NCBI RefSeq assembly: GCF_030160835.1 | Contig: NZ_BSPC01000027.1 | Coordinates: 57,729 to 121,728, forward strand | DNA length: 64,000 nucleotides | Reading direction: 5' to 3' | DNA from: Labrys miyagiensis | GTDB taxonomy: Bacteria; Pseudomonadota; Alphaproteobacteria; Rhizobiales; Labraceae | Shown here: piece after piece, positions 34,027-42,273 of the stretch | Position numbering within the stretch: the first letter of the stretch is position 1 | Layout: every line of letters starts with the position of its first letter | Notes under the pieces: generated by a model | Seen by the model: the letters and a program-made list of their open reading frames with translations, nothing else | The model's database searches: none | Told to the model about the DNA's origin: nothing | Translations under genes and position numbers: made by a program

Positions 34027-34977
34027 ATGCGCGAGCCCAAAACCACTCTACCACCAACCGCCCTCCTGCGTCCCGTGCCGGCCTGGGCTAGGGTTAAGGC
34101 GGCGCCTCAAAGCGCGACGGACGCCACCTTCGCCGCTGGTGCCGCCCTGGCCGCTCTTGATGCCATCGTGCGGGCCGAGCCCGTGTTTGCCGGGGTCTGG
34201 CGCCAGCGCCTGGCGCTGTCGGCCGCCGCCGCCACGGCCCGCCTGCTCGGCCGGCGTGAGGATGAGGCCGCCTTGCGCGATGCCTGGTGCTTCCGCTCCG
34301 GTGGCGAGGCGATCGGTCCCGCCGAGCCGATCCTGCGCCTCTGGCGCCAGCTGGCGACGCGCTCGACCGGCTGGCCGCTGCGGGCGATCGAGGAGGCCGC
34401 CCGCGCCCTTGGCCGCGATCTGAAGCGCAGGGCAGGGGAACTGGTCGCCCTGCTCGACGCCCACGCTGAGAGCGCGGGAAAGCCCCTTGCCGCGGTGGTG
34501 GCACTCGGTGAAGCGGTGAGCCGCGCCTTCCCTGAGGCGGACCCTTTGTCCCTCGTTCTGGCCGATCTCCTGCTGGCGGCGAAACTGGGCTGGCCGGTTC
34601 CGGTGCCGCTGTTGATGACCGAGATCGCCAACCCGCTGCTGCGCGTCGGTGAGCCGCGCCGGCGGCCGCGGCCGGGGGAGGGCGGTTGGCCGGCGGCCCT
34701 GGCGACCGCCTATGCCCTGGCCGCCGCCACGGCGGTCGATCGGGCCATCGATCTCGAGCGGCGGGTGGCGAGCCTGCAAAGGGCGGTGCCGAAACTGCGC
34801 GCCAAGGGGGCAGGGCCGATCGTGGCAGGGCTGCTGGCCGATGACGCCCTGACGCCGGCTTCGGCGCCTGGCCAGATGACCGATCGGGCGCTACGCCGTC
34901 TGTTCGATCGGCTGGTCGAACTCGGCGCCGTGCGCGAGCTCAGCGGCCGTCCGAGCTTCCGGGTCTATGGTCTCTGA
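34027..34977 (+). CDS. DUF1403 family protein
   Basis: 316 residues, very rich in Ala, Arg and Leu and wholly helical in appearance. The order of AAGAALAALDAIVRAEPVFAG, LLGRREDEAALRDAW, LRLWRQLATRSTGW and LLLAAKLGWPVPVPLL matches DUF1403 proteins known from alphaproteobacterial plasmids. Function unknown. It is followed by a ScpB homologue about 100 bases downstream, a pairing that suggests a chromosome- or plasmid-maintenance role (inference). Confidence 0.8.
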   Translation: MREPKTTLPPTALLRPVPAWARVKAAPQSATDATFAAGAALAALDAIVRAEPVFAGVWRQRLALSAAAATARLLGRREDEAALRDAWCFRSGGEAIGPAEPILRLWRQLATRSTGWPLRAIEEAARALGRDLKRRAGELVALLDAHAESAGKPLAAVVALGEAVSRAFPEADPLSLVLADLLLAAKLGWPVPVPLLMTEIANPLLRVGEPRRRPRPGEGGWPAALATAYALAAATAVDRAIDLERRVASLQRAVPKLRAKGAGPIVAGLLADDALTPASAPGQMTDRALRRLFDRLVELGAVRELSGRPSFRVYGL

Positions 34978-35079
34978 AGCAAAAGGCGGTCGGATGGGGT
35001 GGGTTCAGGAAGGTACGATTGGGTTGAAAGGCATGTTGCGACGCCTGGTCATTCCATTTGGCGGTAGGACGCGCTAGCC

Positions 35080-35787
35080 ATGGCCAAGCCAAGATCTCCA
35101 CCCGTGCTTGACCGCGAGCTTGCCGACCTGCCGACGGCCGTGCGCTGGCGGCAATGGATGGGCCGGGTCGAGGCGTTGATCTTTGCCTCGCCCCAGCCGG
35201 TGAGCCGCGCGGACCTCGCCAAGCTGGTGGGAGAGGGTGCCAATCTCGATCTGCTCATTGACGACATCCGGGCCGAACTGGTCGACCGGCCCTATGATCT
35301 CGTCGCCGTCGCCGGCGGCTGGCAGCACCGCACCCGGCCCGCCTTCGCCGGCGTCATTCGCGCCAGCGAGCTGACCGAGCCGCCACGGCCGGAGCTGACG
35401 CCGCTGGAAGCCACTGTTTTGCTGGCGATCGGCTATTTCCAGCCCGTGACGCGCGGCGAGTTGTCCAAAATGTTCGGGCGGGAGGTTTCGCGGGACCTGA
35501 TCGCCGCTCTGCGCAGCGATGGCTTTGTCGGGGCCGGTCCGCGCAGCCCGCAGACGGGGGCGCCCTATACCTATGTGACCACGCCAGGGTTCCTCGAGCA
35601 TTTTGGGTTCCAGACCCTGCGCGACCTGCCGGACCTCGAGGTGCTGGAGGATGCCGGCTTGCTGAGCAAGGCGCGGCTGCTGGCCGAGGATCTGCCGGCC
35701 GTTCCAGGCGAAAGGGAGGAGGAAAGCGATACTGGAGAAGAGGCGGAAGAGCCTTTCTCGGTGTATGGCGGTGCTTCCAAGGACTGA
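35080..35787 (+). CDS. scpB: plasmid-borne ScpB homologue (SMC-Scp kleisin partner)
   Basis: 235 residues. Two winged-helix domains typical of ScpB: the first in WMGRVEALIFASPQPVSRAD and YDLVAVAGGWQHRTRPAF, the second in LTPLEATVLLAIGYFQPVTR and GREVSRDLIAALRSDGFV, then YVTTPGFLEHFGF. The C-terminal 35 residues are acidic. ScpB normally works with SMC and ScpA in chromosome condensation; neither partner is in the window. It may be a diverged plasmid-specific version. Confidence 0.85.
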   Translation: MAKPRSPPVLDRELADLPTAVRWRQWMGRVEALIFASPQPVSRADLAKLVGEGANLDLLIDDIRAELVDRPYDLVAVAGGWQHRTRPAFAGVIRASELTEPPRPELTPLEATVLLAIGYFQPVTRGELSKMFGREVSRDLIAALRSDGFVGAGPRSPQTGAPYTYVTTPGFLEHFGFQTLRDLPDLEVLEDAGLLSKARLLAEDLPAVPGEREEESDTGEEAEEPFSVYGGASKD

Positions 35788-35873
35788 ACGGTCCCGATCT
35801 ATCGTTTTGCCAATGGTCTTGAAGTTGGGAATGTCATATAGGACGGTTATTCCCCAGTCATAAGCGCATCGCC

Positions 35874-36713
35874 ATGAAGCCCCCTCTGAAGCCGTTCACC
35901 GTCGAGGTGAAGCGCTCGCGTTCCACTACCTCCGTTGCAAAGCCGATCAGCAGCGAGCCGCCCGTGTTGATTGAAGCCCAGCCGGCCTCTGCCCCAATTC
36001 CGCCGTCCCACGCCCGCCAGTTGGCTGAGCAGATGTTTGCCACTCTGACGACGAGCTCCAGCGCGGCACCCGAGACGAAGATGACGGCTGAGAGTGCGTT
36101 TCGGGCCGTCGTCCCGCCGGGACCATCGGTAAAGGGGCCGGAGGCTGAGTCGGTGGCGGAGAAGGTCTTACGGGCGACTGCTCCACCACCCGCACCGGTG
36201 CATGAGCCGGGTGCAAATCCGTCCGCGACAAAGCTTCTGTTGCTCAATGGGGTGGTTCCCGCCAAGCTGCGGGAGCCACACGGGGAGAAAGTCCCAACTT
36301 CCCCGGTGGCGGAGAGCGTGTTCTGGACGGCTGCTCAAGCGGCCGTAACGATGGAGGCGTCGGACGCTGAGCCGGCGCCCAATCCTTCCCCGACACAGCT
36401 CCCGTCCGTCGAGGAGGCGGTTCCAGCCAGGCCGCGCAACCCCCACGCAGGGAAGGTGCGAACTGAGCCTGCGCTGGTGAACAAGGTCGTGAAGTCGAAA
36501 GTTCCGACAGCTGGGAAGCTGGCCGCGCCTAGCGCACCGGCGTGGCCGCAGCACAATCCGCCTCTCAAGGTCCCCGAAGTGAAGTTCGCCGAAGCGAAGC
36601 TCACTCAGGCGGGTCCCGCCTCGCCGGCGGCTGAAGCCCAGCTTCAGGGACGGCAGAACTGGAGTTGGAGCCCCGGCGAGCGCTGGAAGAGGCGGCTGCG
36701 GTATCTGCGCTGA
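35874..36713 (+). CDS. proline/alanine-rich hypothetical protein
   Basis: 279 residues, low complexity and probably disordered, with repeated short units of the type AxSVAEKVLRA and PPSVKGPEAE. It ends in a basic aromatic tail, WSWSPGERWKRRLRYLR. No enzymatic motif. It starts 86 bases after the ScpB homologue on the same strand. The conserved-looking N-terminus (MKPPLKPFTVEVKRSRS) suggests a peptide recognised by another module protein. Function unknown. Confidence 0.7.
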   Translation: MKPPLKPFTVEVKRSRSTTSVAKPISSEPPVLIEAQPASAPIPPSHARQLAEQMFATLTTSSSAAPETKMTAESAFRAVVPPGPSVKGPEAESVAEKVLRATAPPPAPVHEPGANPSATKLLLLNGVVPAKLREPHGEKVPTSPVAESVFWTAAQAAVTMEASDAEPAPNPSPTQLPSVEEAVPARPRNPHAGKVRTEPALVNKVVKSKVPTAGKLAAPSAPAWPQHNPPLKVPEVKFAEAKLTQAGPASPAAEAQLQGRQNWSWSPGERWKRRLRYLR

Positions 36714-36769
36714 TACGGTGCGGGAGGGCGCCTTCGGCGAACGAGCGAGAGTGGCGTGTTGGAGGGGCG

Positions 36770-37102
36770 ATGACCAGCGTGGAAGAATTCAACCTGCGCC
36801 TCAGCGCCACCAAGGACATCCTGGTCGGGCTTCAAAAAAGCGACCTGGCCCTGGCGCCGCTCCAGGAGGATGAACTTCGATCGCGCGCGCAGTCGCTGGT
36901 GAGCTTTCTGGCTGGGATCGAGCCCGGCGGCGCGCTGCCACCGTGGTTTACCGAGGTTGCTGCCAGCGCCGAGGACTACCTCATGGACTGCCTTCGAAGC
37001 AATATCGCCAGCGGCAGCCAAGCGCCAATGGCCTCGCCGCTGCCTCCAGATACTCCGATTGAGCCGAGGCCCAAGGCATGGTGGCGTTTCTGGGGCCAGT
37101 AG
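36770..37102 (+). CDS. hypothetical protein of the plasmid module
   Basis: 110 residues from ATG 36770 with GGAGGGG directly upstream. An amphipathic helical N-terminal part (SVEEFNLRLSATKDILVGLQ, ELRSRAQSLVSFLAGIEPG) is followed by a Pro-rich linker and the C-terminal WWRFWGQ. The aromatic end recalls the tryptophan-rich tail of the preceding protein. Function not recognised. Confidence 0.6.
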   Translation: MTSVEEFNLRLSATKDILVGLQKSDLALAPLQEDELRSRAQSLVSFLAGIEPGGALPPWFTEVAASAEDYLMDCLRSNIASGSQAPMASPLPPDTPIEPRPKAWWRFWGQ

Positions 37103-37222
37103 CCGGCGACGGCTCGATGTCGCACAGACACCTCGTCATGCCGCTGGCTGCGCCTGCATCGAGGTCGCACCAAATTAAGGATCGAAGCCTAAGATCGCGC
37201 CATCCGCGGCAGGGATGCGCCC

Positions 37223-37459
37223 ATGAGCAAAGATCTGATCCTGCTGAATGGGCTGGGCATCGCGCACAACGCGCTGATCCCGTCCGGAACCATTGCCATT
37301 ATCCTGAAAGATGGTGAGGTGCGCGTCGTCCCCGCGGACAAATTGCGGGAGACCATCAAGGAAATCGGCAGCGACAAGGTCGAGGGCCTGACCATGTCGC
37401 CTTCGGATTTCGAGAAGCTGCAAGCAGTTGTTGATCGTCGAAACGCAGAAGGACCTTAA
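37223..37459 (+). CDS. small hypothetical protein
   Basis: 78 residues: LILLNGLGIAHNALIPSGTI, a predicted beta-rich half, then DKLRETIKEIGSDKVEGLTM and a final helix SPSDFEKLQAVVDRR. The composition is convincingly coding and GGCAGGG precedes the ATG. No family recognised. Last gene of the recombinase/ScpB module before IS debris. Confidence 0.6.
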   Translation: MSKDLILLNGLGIAHNALIPSGTIAIILKDGEVRVVPADKLRETIKEIGSDKVEGLTMSPSDFEKLQAVVDRRNAEGP

Positions 37460-37490
37460 AGAAGTCTCAGGTATTCCAGCACGCGGAAAC

Positions 37491-37528
37491 AGGTCACCAT
37501 TCGAAAGGTGCCACCTTTCGCCTGACCT
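37491..37528. repeat. nested palindrome downstream of the module
   Basis: CGAAAGGTG (37502-37510), C, CACCTTTCG (37512-37520) is a perfect 19-base palindrome, enclosed by AGGTCA (37491-37496) and TGACCT (37523-37528). There is no T-run, so a simple terminator is unlikely; an operator or element end is possible. Confidence 0.45.
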
Positions 37529-37659
37529 ACGAAACCTCTCACAATTCGAATTAGGTGACATTATGGCTTACTGCATAACCAGTCTAGCAATCGACACGCC
37601 CTACTGTCCGATCTTTAGCCCAGATTATGCAGAGGATAGCCAATTCAAAGAGAAACCAT

Positions 37660-37920
37660 TTAGCCGACCCGCACCACCATCTCGTCGAGGTGCCAACAAT
37701 CATCAGGCCTGGGTCGCCGCCGCCCGAGTCCTGTTGCAAATAACGGCCCAAATTTAAGAACCCATCGACGGATGCTTTCATAGCTTACATCAATGCCTCG
37801 CTCTGCCAGCAACTCCTCAACCTCCCGCAAACTAAATGTGAACCGCACATACAGCCAAACGGCGTGGCGGATCACATCCGGTGGAAACTGATGGCGGGCG
37901 TACGAAACTGCTTGCATCAC
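37660..37920 (-). pseudogene. N-terminal fragment of a second IS6-family transposase
   Basis: 86 residues: FPPDVIRHAVWLYVRFTFSL, REVEELLAERGIDVSYESIR and the first catalytic Asp region CWHLDEMVV, then a stop. It is related to but different from the IS6 copy at 13562-14269. Only the HTH and the start of the DDE domain remain. Confidence 0.8.
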
Positions 37921-37975
37921 CTCTTATAGCTCAGGTCGTCATTCCTGTGACATTGCCCCACGACGAATTGCGCAC

Positions 37976-39154
37976 TCATGCGTGGATCCTCGGGGCCGAG
38001 AGCCGGTTTTCCGCAAGTGCCGTATGCAGCGCCACGCCCAGGCCGATCACCGCATCGTTGAAATCATAGAAGGGATGGTGGAGGGGGGCTTCCTCGTCGC
38101 CGCGACGCTGGCCGAGCCAGATATAGGCGCCGGGCCTCCTCTGCAGCATGAAGGCAAAATCCTCGGAGGCGAAGGAGGGCTGCGGCGCGGCGCGAATCGC
38201 CGTCGCAACCTGCCTTGCGGCGGCAAGCGCATAATGGGCCGCGGCGGCATTGTTGATCGTCGCGGGATAGTAGCGGTCATAGCTTACGTCGATGGCAGTC
38301 TCCGAGCCAAGCGCCACGCCGGCTGCAACTTTGCGGATCGATGCCTCGATCCGGTCCTGCACGGCCGCATCGAAGCTGCGCACCGTGCCGGTGAGGTTGA
38401 CGCGCGCCGGCAGCACATTGTGGGTATGGCCGCCTTCGATGCGCGTCACCGAGAGGACGGCGCTCTCTGTCGGGGCGATGCGGCGGGCGATGATGGTATT
38501 GAGCTGGCCGACCAGCTCGCTCGCCGCCAGAATGGCATCGGGTGTCGCCTGGGGCTGAGCGGCGTGGCCACCGCGGCCAGTCACTTCGATATCGACGCGG
38601 TCCGCCGCCGCCATGATCGGGCCGGCGCGGGTTTCGACCTCACCGGCCGGCAGATCCGGCCAATTATGCAGCGCATAGACCTCGTCGACGGGGAAACGCT
38701 CGAACAAGCCATCTTCCAGCATGGCGCGGGCGCCGGCGAGGCCTTCTTCGGCCGGCTGGAAGATGAAGACGACGGTGCCGTCGAAGCGCCGAGTGCGAGC
38801 AAGGTGCCGGGCGGCACCGAGCAGCATGGTCATGTGTCCGTCATGGCCGCAGCCATGGAAAATACCGGGCGTCAAGCTGGAATAGGGGGCGCCGGTCGCT
38901 TCCTGGATCGGTAGGGCATCCATATCGGCGCGTAGTCCGATCGCCCGGTCCGAGACGCCGTTCTTCAGAATGCCGACAACACCGGTGCCGCCCACGCCTG
39001 TCGCAACATCAAGGCCGAGTGCGCGCAACTCCTCCGCGATCAGGGCCGAGGTGCGAAACTCGGCGCGGCCAAGTTCGGGATGGCGGTGGAGGTGGTGGCG
39101 CAGTTCGGTCAGCGCTGGCAGGAGATCGTCGATATCGTGCGCGAGGGGAGACAT
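37976..39154 (-). CDS. M20 family amidohydrolase (hippurate/IAA-amino-acid hydrolase type)
   Basis: 392 residues. Metal and active-site motifs in order: HRHPELGRAEF, GLRADMDALPI, FHGCGHDGHMTM, FQPAEEGLAGA, a late SFASEDFAFM and HHPFYDFND. Such enzymes remove acyl groups from amino acids. The start at 39154 (MSPLAHDID) matches the family. The same frame continues upstream into sequence belonging to a decayed DAO oxidoreductase, so a longer fusion product is possible but unlikely. First of the minus-strand block downstream of the GNAT gene. Confidence 0.9.
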   Translation of the reverse strand: MSPLAHDIDDLLPALTELRHHLHRHPELGRAEFRTSALIAEELRALGLDVATGVGGTGVVGILKNGVSDRAIGLRADMDALPIQEATGAPYSSLTPGIFHGCGHDGHMTMLLGAARHLARTRRFDGTVVFIFQPAEEGLAGARAMLEDGLFERFPVDEVYALHNWPDLPAGEVETRAGPIMAAADRVDIEVTGRGGHAAQPQATPDAILAASELVGQLNTIIARRIAPTESAVLSVTRIEGGHTHNVLPARVNLTGTVRSFDAAVQDRIEASIRKVAAGVALGSETAIDVSYDRYYPATINNAAAAHYALAAARQVATAIRAAPQPSFASEDFAFMLQRRPGAYIWLGQRRGDEEAPLHHPFYDFNDAVIGLGVALHTALAENRLSAPRIHA

Positions 39155-39189
39155 GGCAGAAGATCCGTTCAGTGACGTCATTCCTGGAA

Positions 39190-39440
39190 GCGGCAACAGG
39201 ACCATGCGGTCGTCGGCGGTGAGGCGAAAATAATCCGATATTGTTGGTCGTCGTCCCCCAGCGGTGCGTCGGTACCATCCGGGCTGCCAGCACAGCGTCG
39301 AGAGGCTCGGTGGCGATGATGAAGGAGCCGACGGCGACCAGCCGCCGGCGAAAGAAGGGCGGCGCGACCTTGCGCGAGGCGCCGACGGCGATCAGCACTT
39401 GCTTGGCTTCTCTCATCGACCGCGCGACATTCAGCCCAGC
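39190..39440 (-). pseudogene. fragment of a DAO-family FAD oxidoreductase
   Basis: About 80 residues of the C-terminal half: VLIAVGASRK, PPFFRRRLVAVGSFIIATEP and TTTNNI in one frame, then DYFRLTADDRMVL in the next after a one-base shift near 39240. Intact homologues continue with a LFGGR motif, absent here. It lies between the M20 and GNAT genes and runs into the M20 frame. Confidence 0.65.
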
Positions 39441-40309
39441 GCGTGACTCGCCAGTCCATAGATCCACGGCTCGTTGTTGGTGCGGTTCAGGAAATGGCGT
39501 CCCTTGGACATCGTCGTAACGGTCTCGTACACGCCGAGACCGCTTTCTCGAAGAAACTCGGCAAATGCCCCTGTTTCTTCTCGCGTATCAACGCGGACGA
39601 ATTGTCCCGCCAAATCCTTCAGATGCACCGCAGCAAGATGGAGAGCATCACCATCGCTTTTTGCTACGATGGGGCCTATCACATGGCCATTGCCAAACTC
39701 GCGTTTCATCGAGTAACCGACGATTTCGCTGCCGCGTTTCAGCACCCAGACGGAAGCGTCTTCTGAAAGCAGTCGCAGCAGCCTCTCACGGTTGGCCCCG
39801 AATGCGCGGGAATCCAGCCTCGTTATCTCCTCGAGCCTGTCGCTCGGCAGCTCACTTAGTTCACCCTCCAAGGCTGGCAATGTCGGAAGTCTGAGTGAGG
39901 CTTCTCCCTGGCGCTGATAGACGACCGCTTCTTTTGTGAAGCCGAGCGAGACATAAAGATTAAAGGCGGCATGAGTAGAATTCAGCGTCAAATTGCGATG
40001 GCCGCATCGCTCGAGAACCTGATTCATGAGCCATCGGCCGCCTCCTAGAGATTGTGTGCGAGGCGTTGTGATCACTAGGCCGATGGTTGCCCAATCGTCC
40101 CCATATTGGAACCACATTGCGCTTCCGAAAACGCGCCCAATGCCGTCGACGGCGGCGATCCCATGGCCGGCCCGGCGCAGGAAATCCAAATCCTTGCGCC
40201 GATGCGGCCAGCCAACCGAGACAACAAGCGCTTGAAGCCGGTCCACATCAACTTCAGCAATATCCCGCGCTACCAATTCGAATGACTTCAAGCGCACTGA
40301 TCTTTGCAT
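39431..40309 (-). CDS. GNAT acetyltransferase, two-domain
   Basis: 292 residues. The N-terminal GNAT domain has VSVGWPHRRKDLDFLRRAGH and AAFNLYVSLGFTKEAVVYQR; a C-terminal domain of the Acetyltransf_18 type has SRAFGANRERLLRLLSE and GHVIGPIVAKS. The acetyl-CoA loop is degenerate (QSLGGGRWL instead of Q/R-x-x-G-x-G/A). A paralogue with a canonical loop is encoded at 44889-45731. It may have a modified cofactor site or altered activity. The acceptor is unknown. Confidence 0.8.
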   Translation of the reverse strand: MQRSVRLKSFELVARDIAEVDVDRLQALVVSVGWPHRRKDLDFLRRAGHGIAAVDGIGRVFGSAMWFQYGDDWATIGLVITTPRTQSLGGGRWLMNQVLERCGHRNLTLNSTHAAFNLYVSLGFTKEAVVYQRQGEASLRLPTLPALEGELSELPSDRLEEITRLDSRAFGANRERLLRLLSEDASVWVLKRGSEIVGYSMKREFGNGHVIGPIVAKSDGDALHLAAVHLKDLAGQFVRVDTREETGAFAEFLRESGLGVYETVTTMSKGRHFLNRTNNEPWIYGLASHALG

Positions 40310-40553
40310 TTCAGCCAATCCGCTTCTTCATCAAATGCCCATTTCTGCTCGCAGAGTGCACCTTTGTTCCGCTGACGCAAGGGACCGCTGGGAGCCTCTT
40401 TTGCCAGCTTCGCACGCCTATCCCAGCATGTTTCGCTAGTTCGAGGCAGTTATTCGAAATCTTCGGCTAAAGCTGCGGGACATTCGGCAGGGAAAACTAT
40501 GGCCCGAGATTACCGTCCTGGCACGGTCGAATTGCGCAGGCAGAGTGGCGCCC

Positions 40554-40775
40554 ATGCATGTCGAAGAAATCCTCGCGAAGCGGATCGCCTTTCCGGCCGT
40601 CGCCGACGCGTCCAACCACGCTATTTTGGACTGGATATGTCAGCCCTTCCAAGCGCCTGAAGTTAGTGTGACGGCCCGTCCGAGTCTCAAAGGTGACCGG
40701 TCCATCCCGATCGGCGCACTCAGGGTCCGCGAAAGAATAATTGAGAACTTCGGGGCGTTCCTTGCCACGTGACTG
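40554..40775 (+). pseudogene. N-terminal remnant of an ArgE-type (M20) deacetylase
   Basis: MHVEEILAKRIAFPAV, then NHAILDWICQPFQAP and a GDRS motif, follow the N-terminus of acetylornithine deacetylases (FP-x-V, AIVDWI, LPGPEGDRSN). After GDRS the similarity stops and the frame ends 25 residues later. No metal-binding motifs remain. Confidence 0.55.
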
Positions 40776-40787
40776 GGGAGGACCTGT

Positions 40788-41711
40788 ATGACGTTTCTCT
40801 TCAACTCCGACGCAGCCCGCGGCGCGATCTTTCGAGAGATCTTCGCGCGGGAGCTCCCGGACTTGGAATTCAGGCATTCCAGCGAAAGCGTGGAGCCGGA
40901 TAAGGTTCGTTATCTGCTGACGTGGGCGGCACCTGATGACCTGTTGCGTTACCGCAATCTTGATGTGCTGTTTTCCATCGGCGCCGGTGTGGATCAGTTT
41001 AGGTCGGGCAGCGTGCCCGACCATGTGAAGCTGGTGCGCATGGTCGAGGACGGCATCATCGGCATGATGCAGGAATATGTCGTCCTCGGCGTACTGGCGC
41101 TCCACCGGGATATGCTGGCATATCGAGAGCAGCAGAAGGGCCACAGGTGGCACGAACTTCCCACTCCGCAGGCCACCCAGCGCCGGGTTGGCTTTCTCGG
41201 CCTTGGCACGCTGGCGCAGGCCGCGATTGAGCCTCTCAAGCCGTTCCGTTTTCCCCTGTCTGGATGGAGCCGGAGCAGAAAAGACATCGGCGGTGTTGCT
41301 TGCTTTCATGGCGACCATCAGCTTGCCGATTTTCTGATGCAGACGGACATTCTGGTCTGCCTTCTACCATTGACCGACGAGACATGCGGAATTCTCAACG
41401 CGAAGCTCTTCTCGTCACTGCCGGCTGGTGCGCGGCTATTGCATGTGGGCCGCGGTCCCCAGCTTGATCAGACGGCGCTGATCGAAGCCCTCGACAGCGG
41501 CGGCCTTGCTGCAGCGATGCTCGACGTCACCGATCCCGAACCCCTTCCGGAAGATCACCCGCTTTGGTCGCATCCCAAGGTGATGATTACGCCGCATATC
41601 GCCTCGGTGACCCAACCGCACACGGCGGCACAATCGGTCATCGAAAACATTCGGCGTCACCGCGCCGGCAAAAATCTGATCGGCCTCGTCGATCGGACAC
41701 TCGGCTATTAA
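40788..41711 (+). CDS. D-2-hydroxyacid dehydrogenase (glyoxylate/hydroxypyruvate reductase A type)
   Basis: 307 residues; GGGGAGG precedes the ATG. Domains: an N-terminal catalytic part with LDVLFSIGAGVDQF, an NAD(P)-binding RVGFLGLGTLAQAA, the catalytic Arg in LLHVGRGPQLDQ, a Glu in VTDPEPLPEDHPLW and His in MITPHIASVTQPH. It reduces glyoxylate or hydroxypyruvate, consistent with disposal of keto acids made by nearby aminotransferases. First gene of a plus-strand group with the cupin and aldehyde dehydrogenase. Confidence 0.9.
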   Translation: MTFLFNSDAARGAIFREIFARELPDLEFRHSSESVEPDKVRYLLTWAAPDDLLRYRNLDVLFSIGAGVDQFRSGSVPDHVKLVRMVEDGIIGMMQEYVVLGVLALHRDMLAYREQQKGHRWHELPTPQATQRRVGFLGLGTLAQAAIEPLKPFRFPLSGWSRSRKDIGGVACFHGDHQLADFLMQTDILVCLLPLTDETCGILNAKLFSSLPAGARLLHVGRGPQLDQTALIEALDSGGLAAAMLDVTDPEPLPEDHPLWSHPKVMITPHIASVTQPHTAAQSVIENIRRHRAGKNLIGLVDRTLGY

Positions 41712-41723
41712 CAGGAACCAAAC

Positions 41724-42080
41724 ATGTCACTTTTGGTCACCCTCGCCACAGATCCCGACTTCACGCCCAAAGCCTCGACGCCGGCCCCTGAGCGTCTGAT
41801 CTCCGGCAATCCCTCCTTCAAGACCTGGGCACAAGATGCTTCGAAGGGAGAGAAGGTGCTAACCGGAGTCTGGGAAGCGACGCCCGGCGTGACGCATTCC
41901 ATTAAGGGCACAACCTTTGAATTTTGCCACATCCTCTCCGGCCTGGTCGAAATCGAGGAGAAGGGCGGCGAGACCAAGACCTATCGCGCGGGCGACAGTT
42001 TCGTGATGAAGCCCGGCTTTGTCGGCGTGTGGCGCACGATCGAGACGGTGCGGAAAATCTACGTCAGCGTCTACGACTGA
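41724..42080 (+). CDS. small cupin-domain protein (DUF861/cupin_3)
   Basis: 118 residues forming a single cupin barrel. Recognisable parts are TGVWEATPGVTHSI, the first metal-motif-like FEFCHILSGLVEIEEKGG and KTYRAGDSFVMKPGFVGVW. The histidines of the classic cupin metal site are mostly absent, as in many cupin_3 members found with amine and amino-acid catabolic genes. It starts 12 bases after the reductase. Confidence 0.85.
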   Translation: MSLLVTLATDPDFTPKASTPAPERLISGNPSFKTWAQDASKGEKVLTGVWEATPGVTHSIKGTTFEFCHILSGLVEIEEKGGETKTYRAGDSFVMKPGFVGVWRTIETVRKIYVSVYD

Positions 42081-42273
42081 GTACAATGCCTGAGGTGCGC
42101 CGCAACAGGTGCACCTCATTTCAGAACAATTGACTTTCAAAGCTCTGCCAGACGCGATTCATCTCCGTCAGAAGGCCCATACTCGGAGCAAAACGCGGCG
42201 TTCATACTGCTACTGACTCGGAAATCAAGTGAAGCTTGCTTGGGCCATCGCAGTGAGCGGCGGAGGAAAGACA

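Noticed and set aside
37428-37757. 109-codon plus-strand frame
   Set aside because: It overlaps the end of the 78-residue gene and the IS6 fragment and has no coding character.
13498-37920. Composite transposon bounded by two IS6 elements
   Set aside because: The two IS6 transposases are clearly different family members and the right one is a short fragment, so they cannot be a pair that moved this DNA.
39155-39205. Longer M20 start giving a fusion with the oxidase fragment
   Set aside because: The upstream residues belong to a decayed DAO protein; the family N-terminus begins at 39154.
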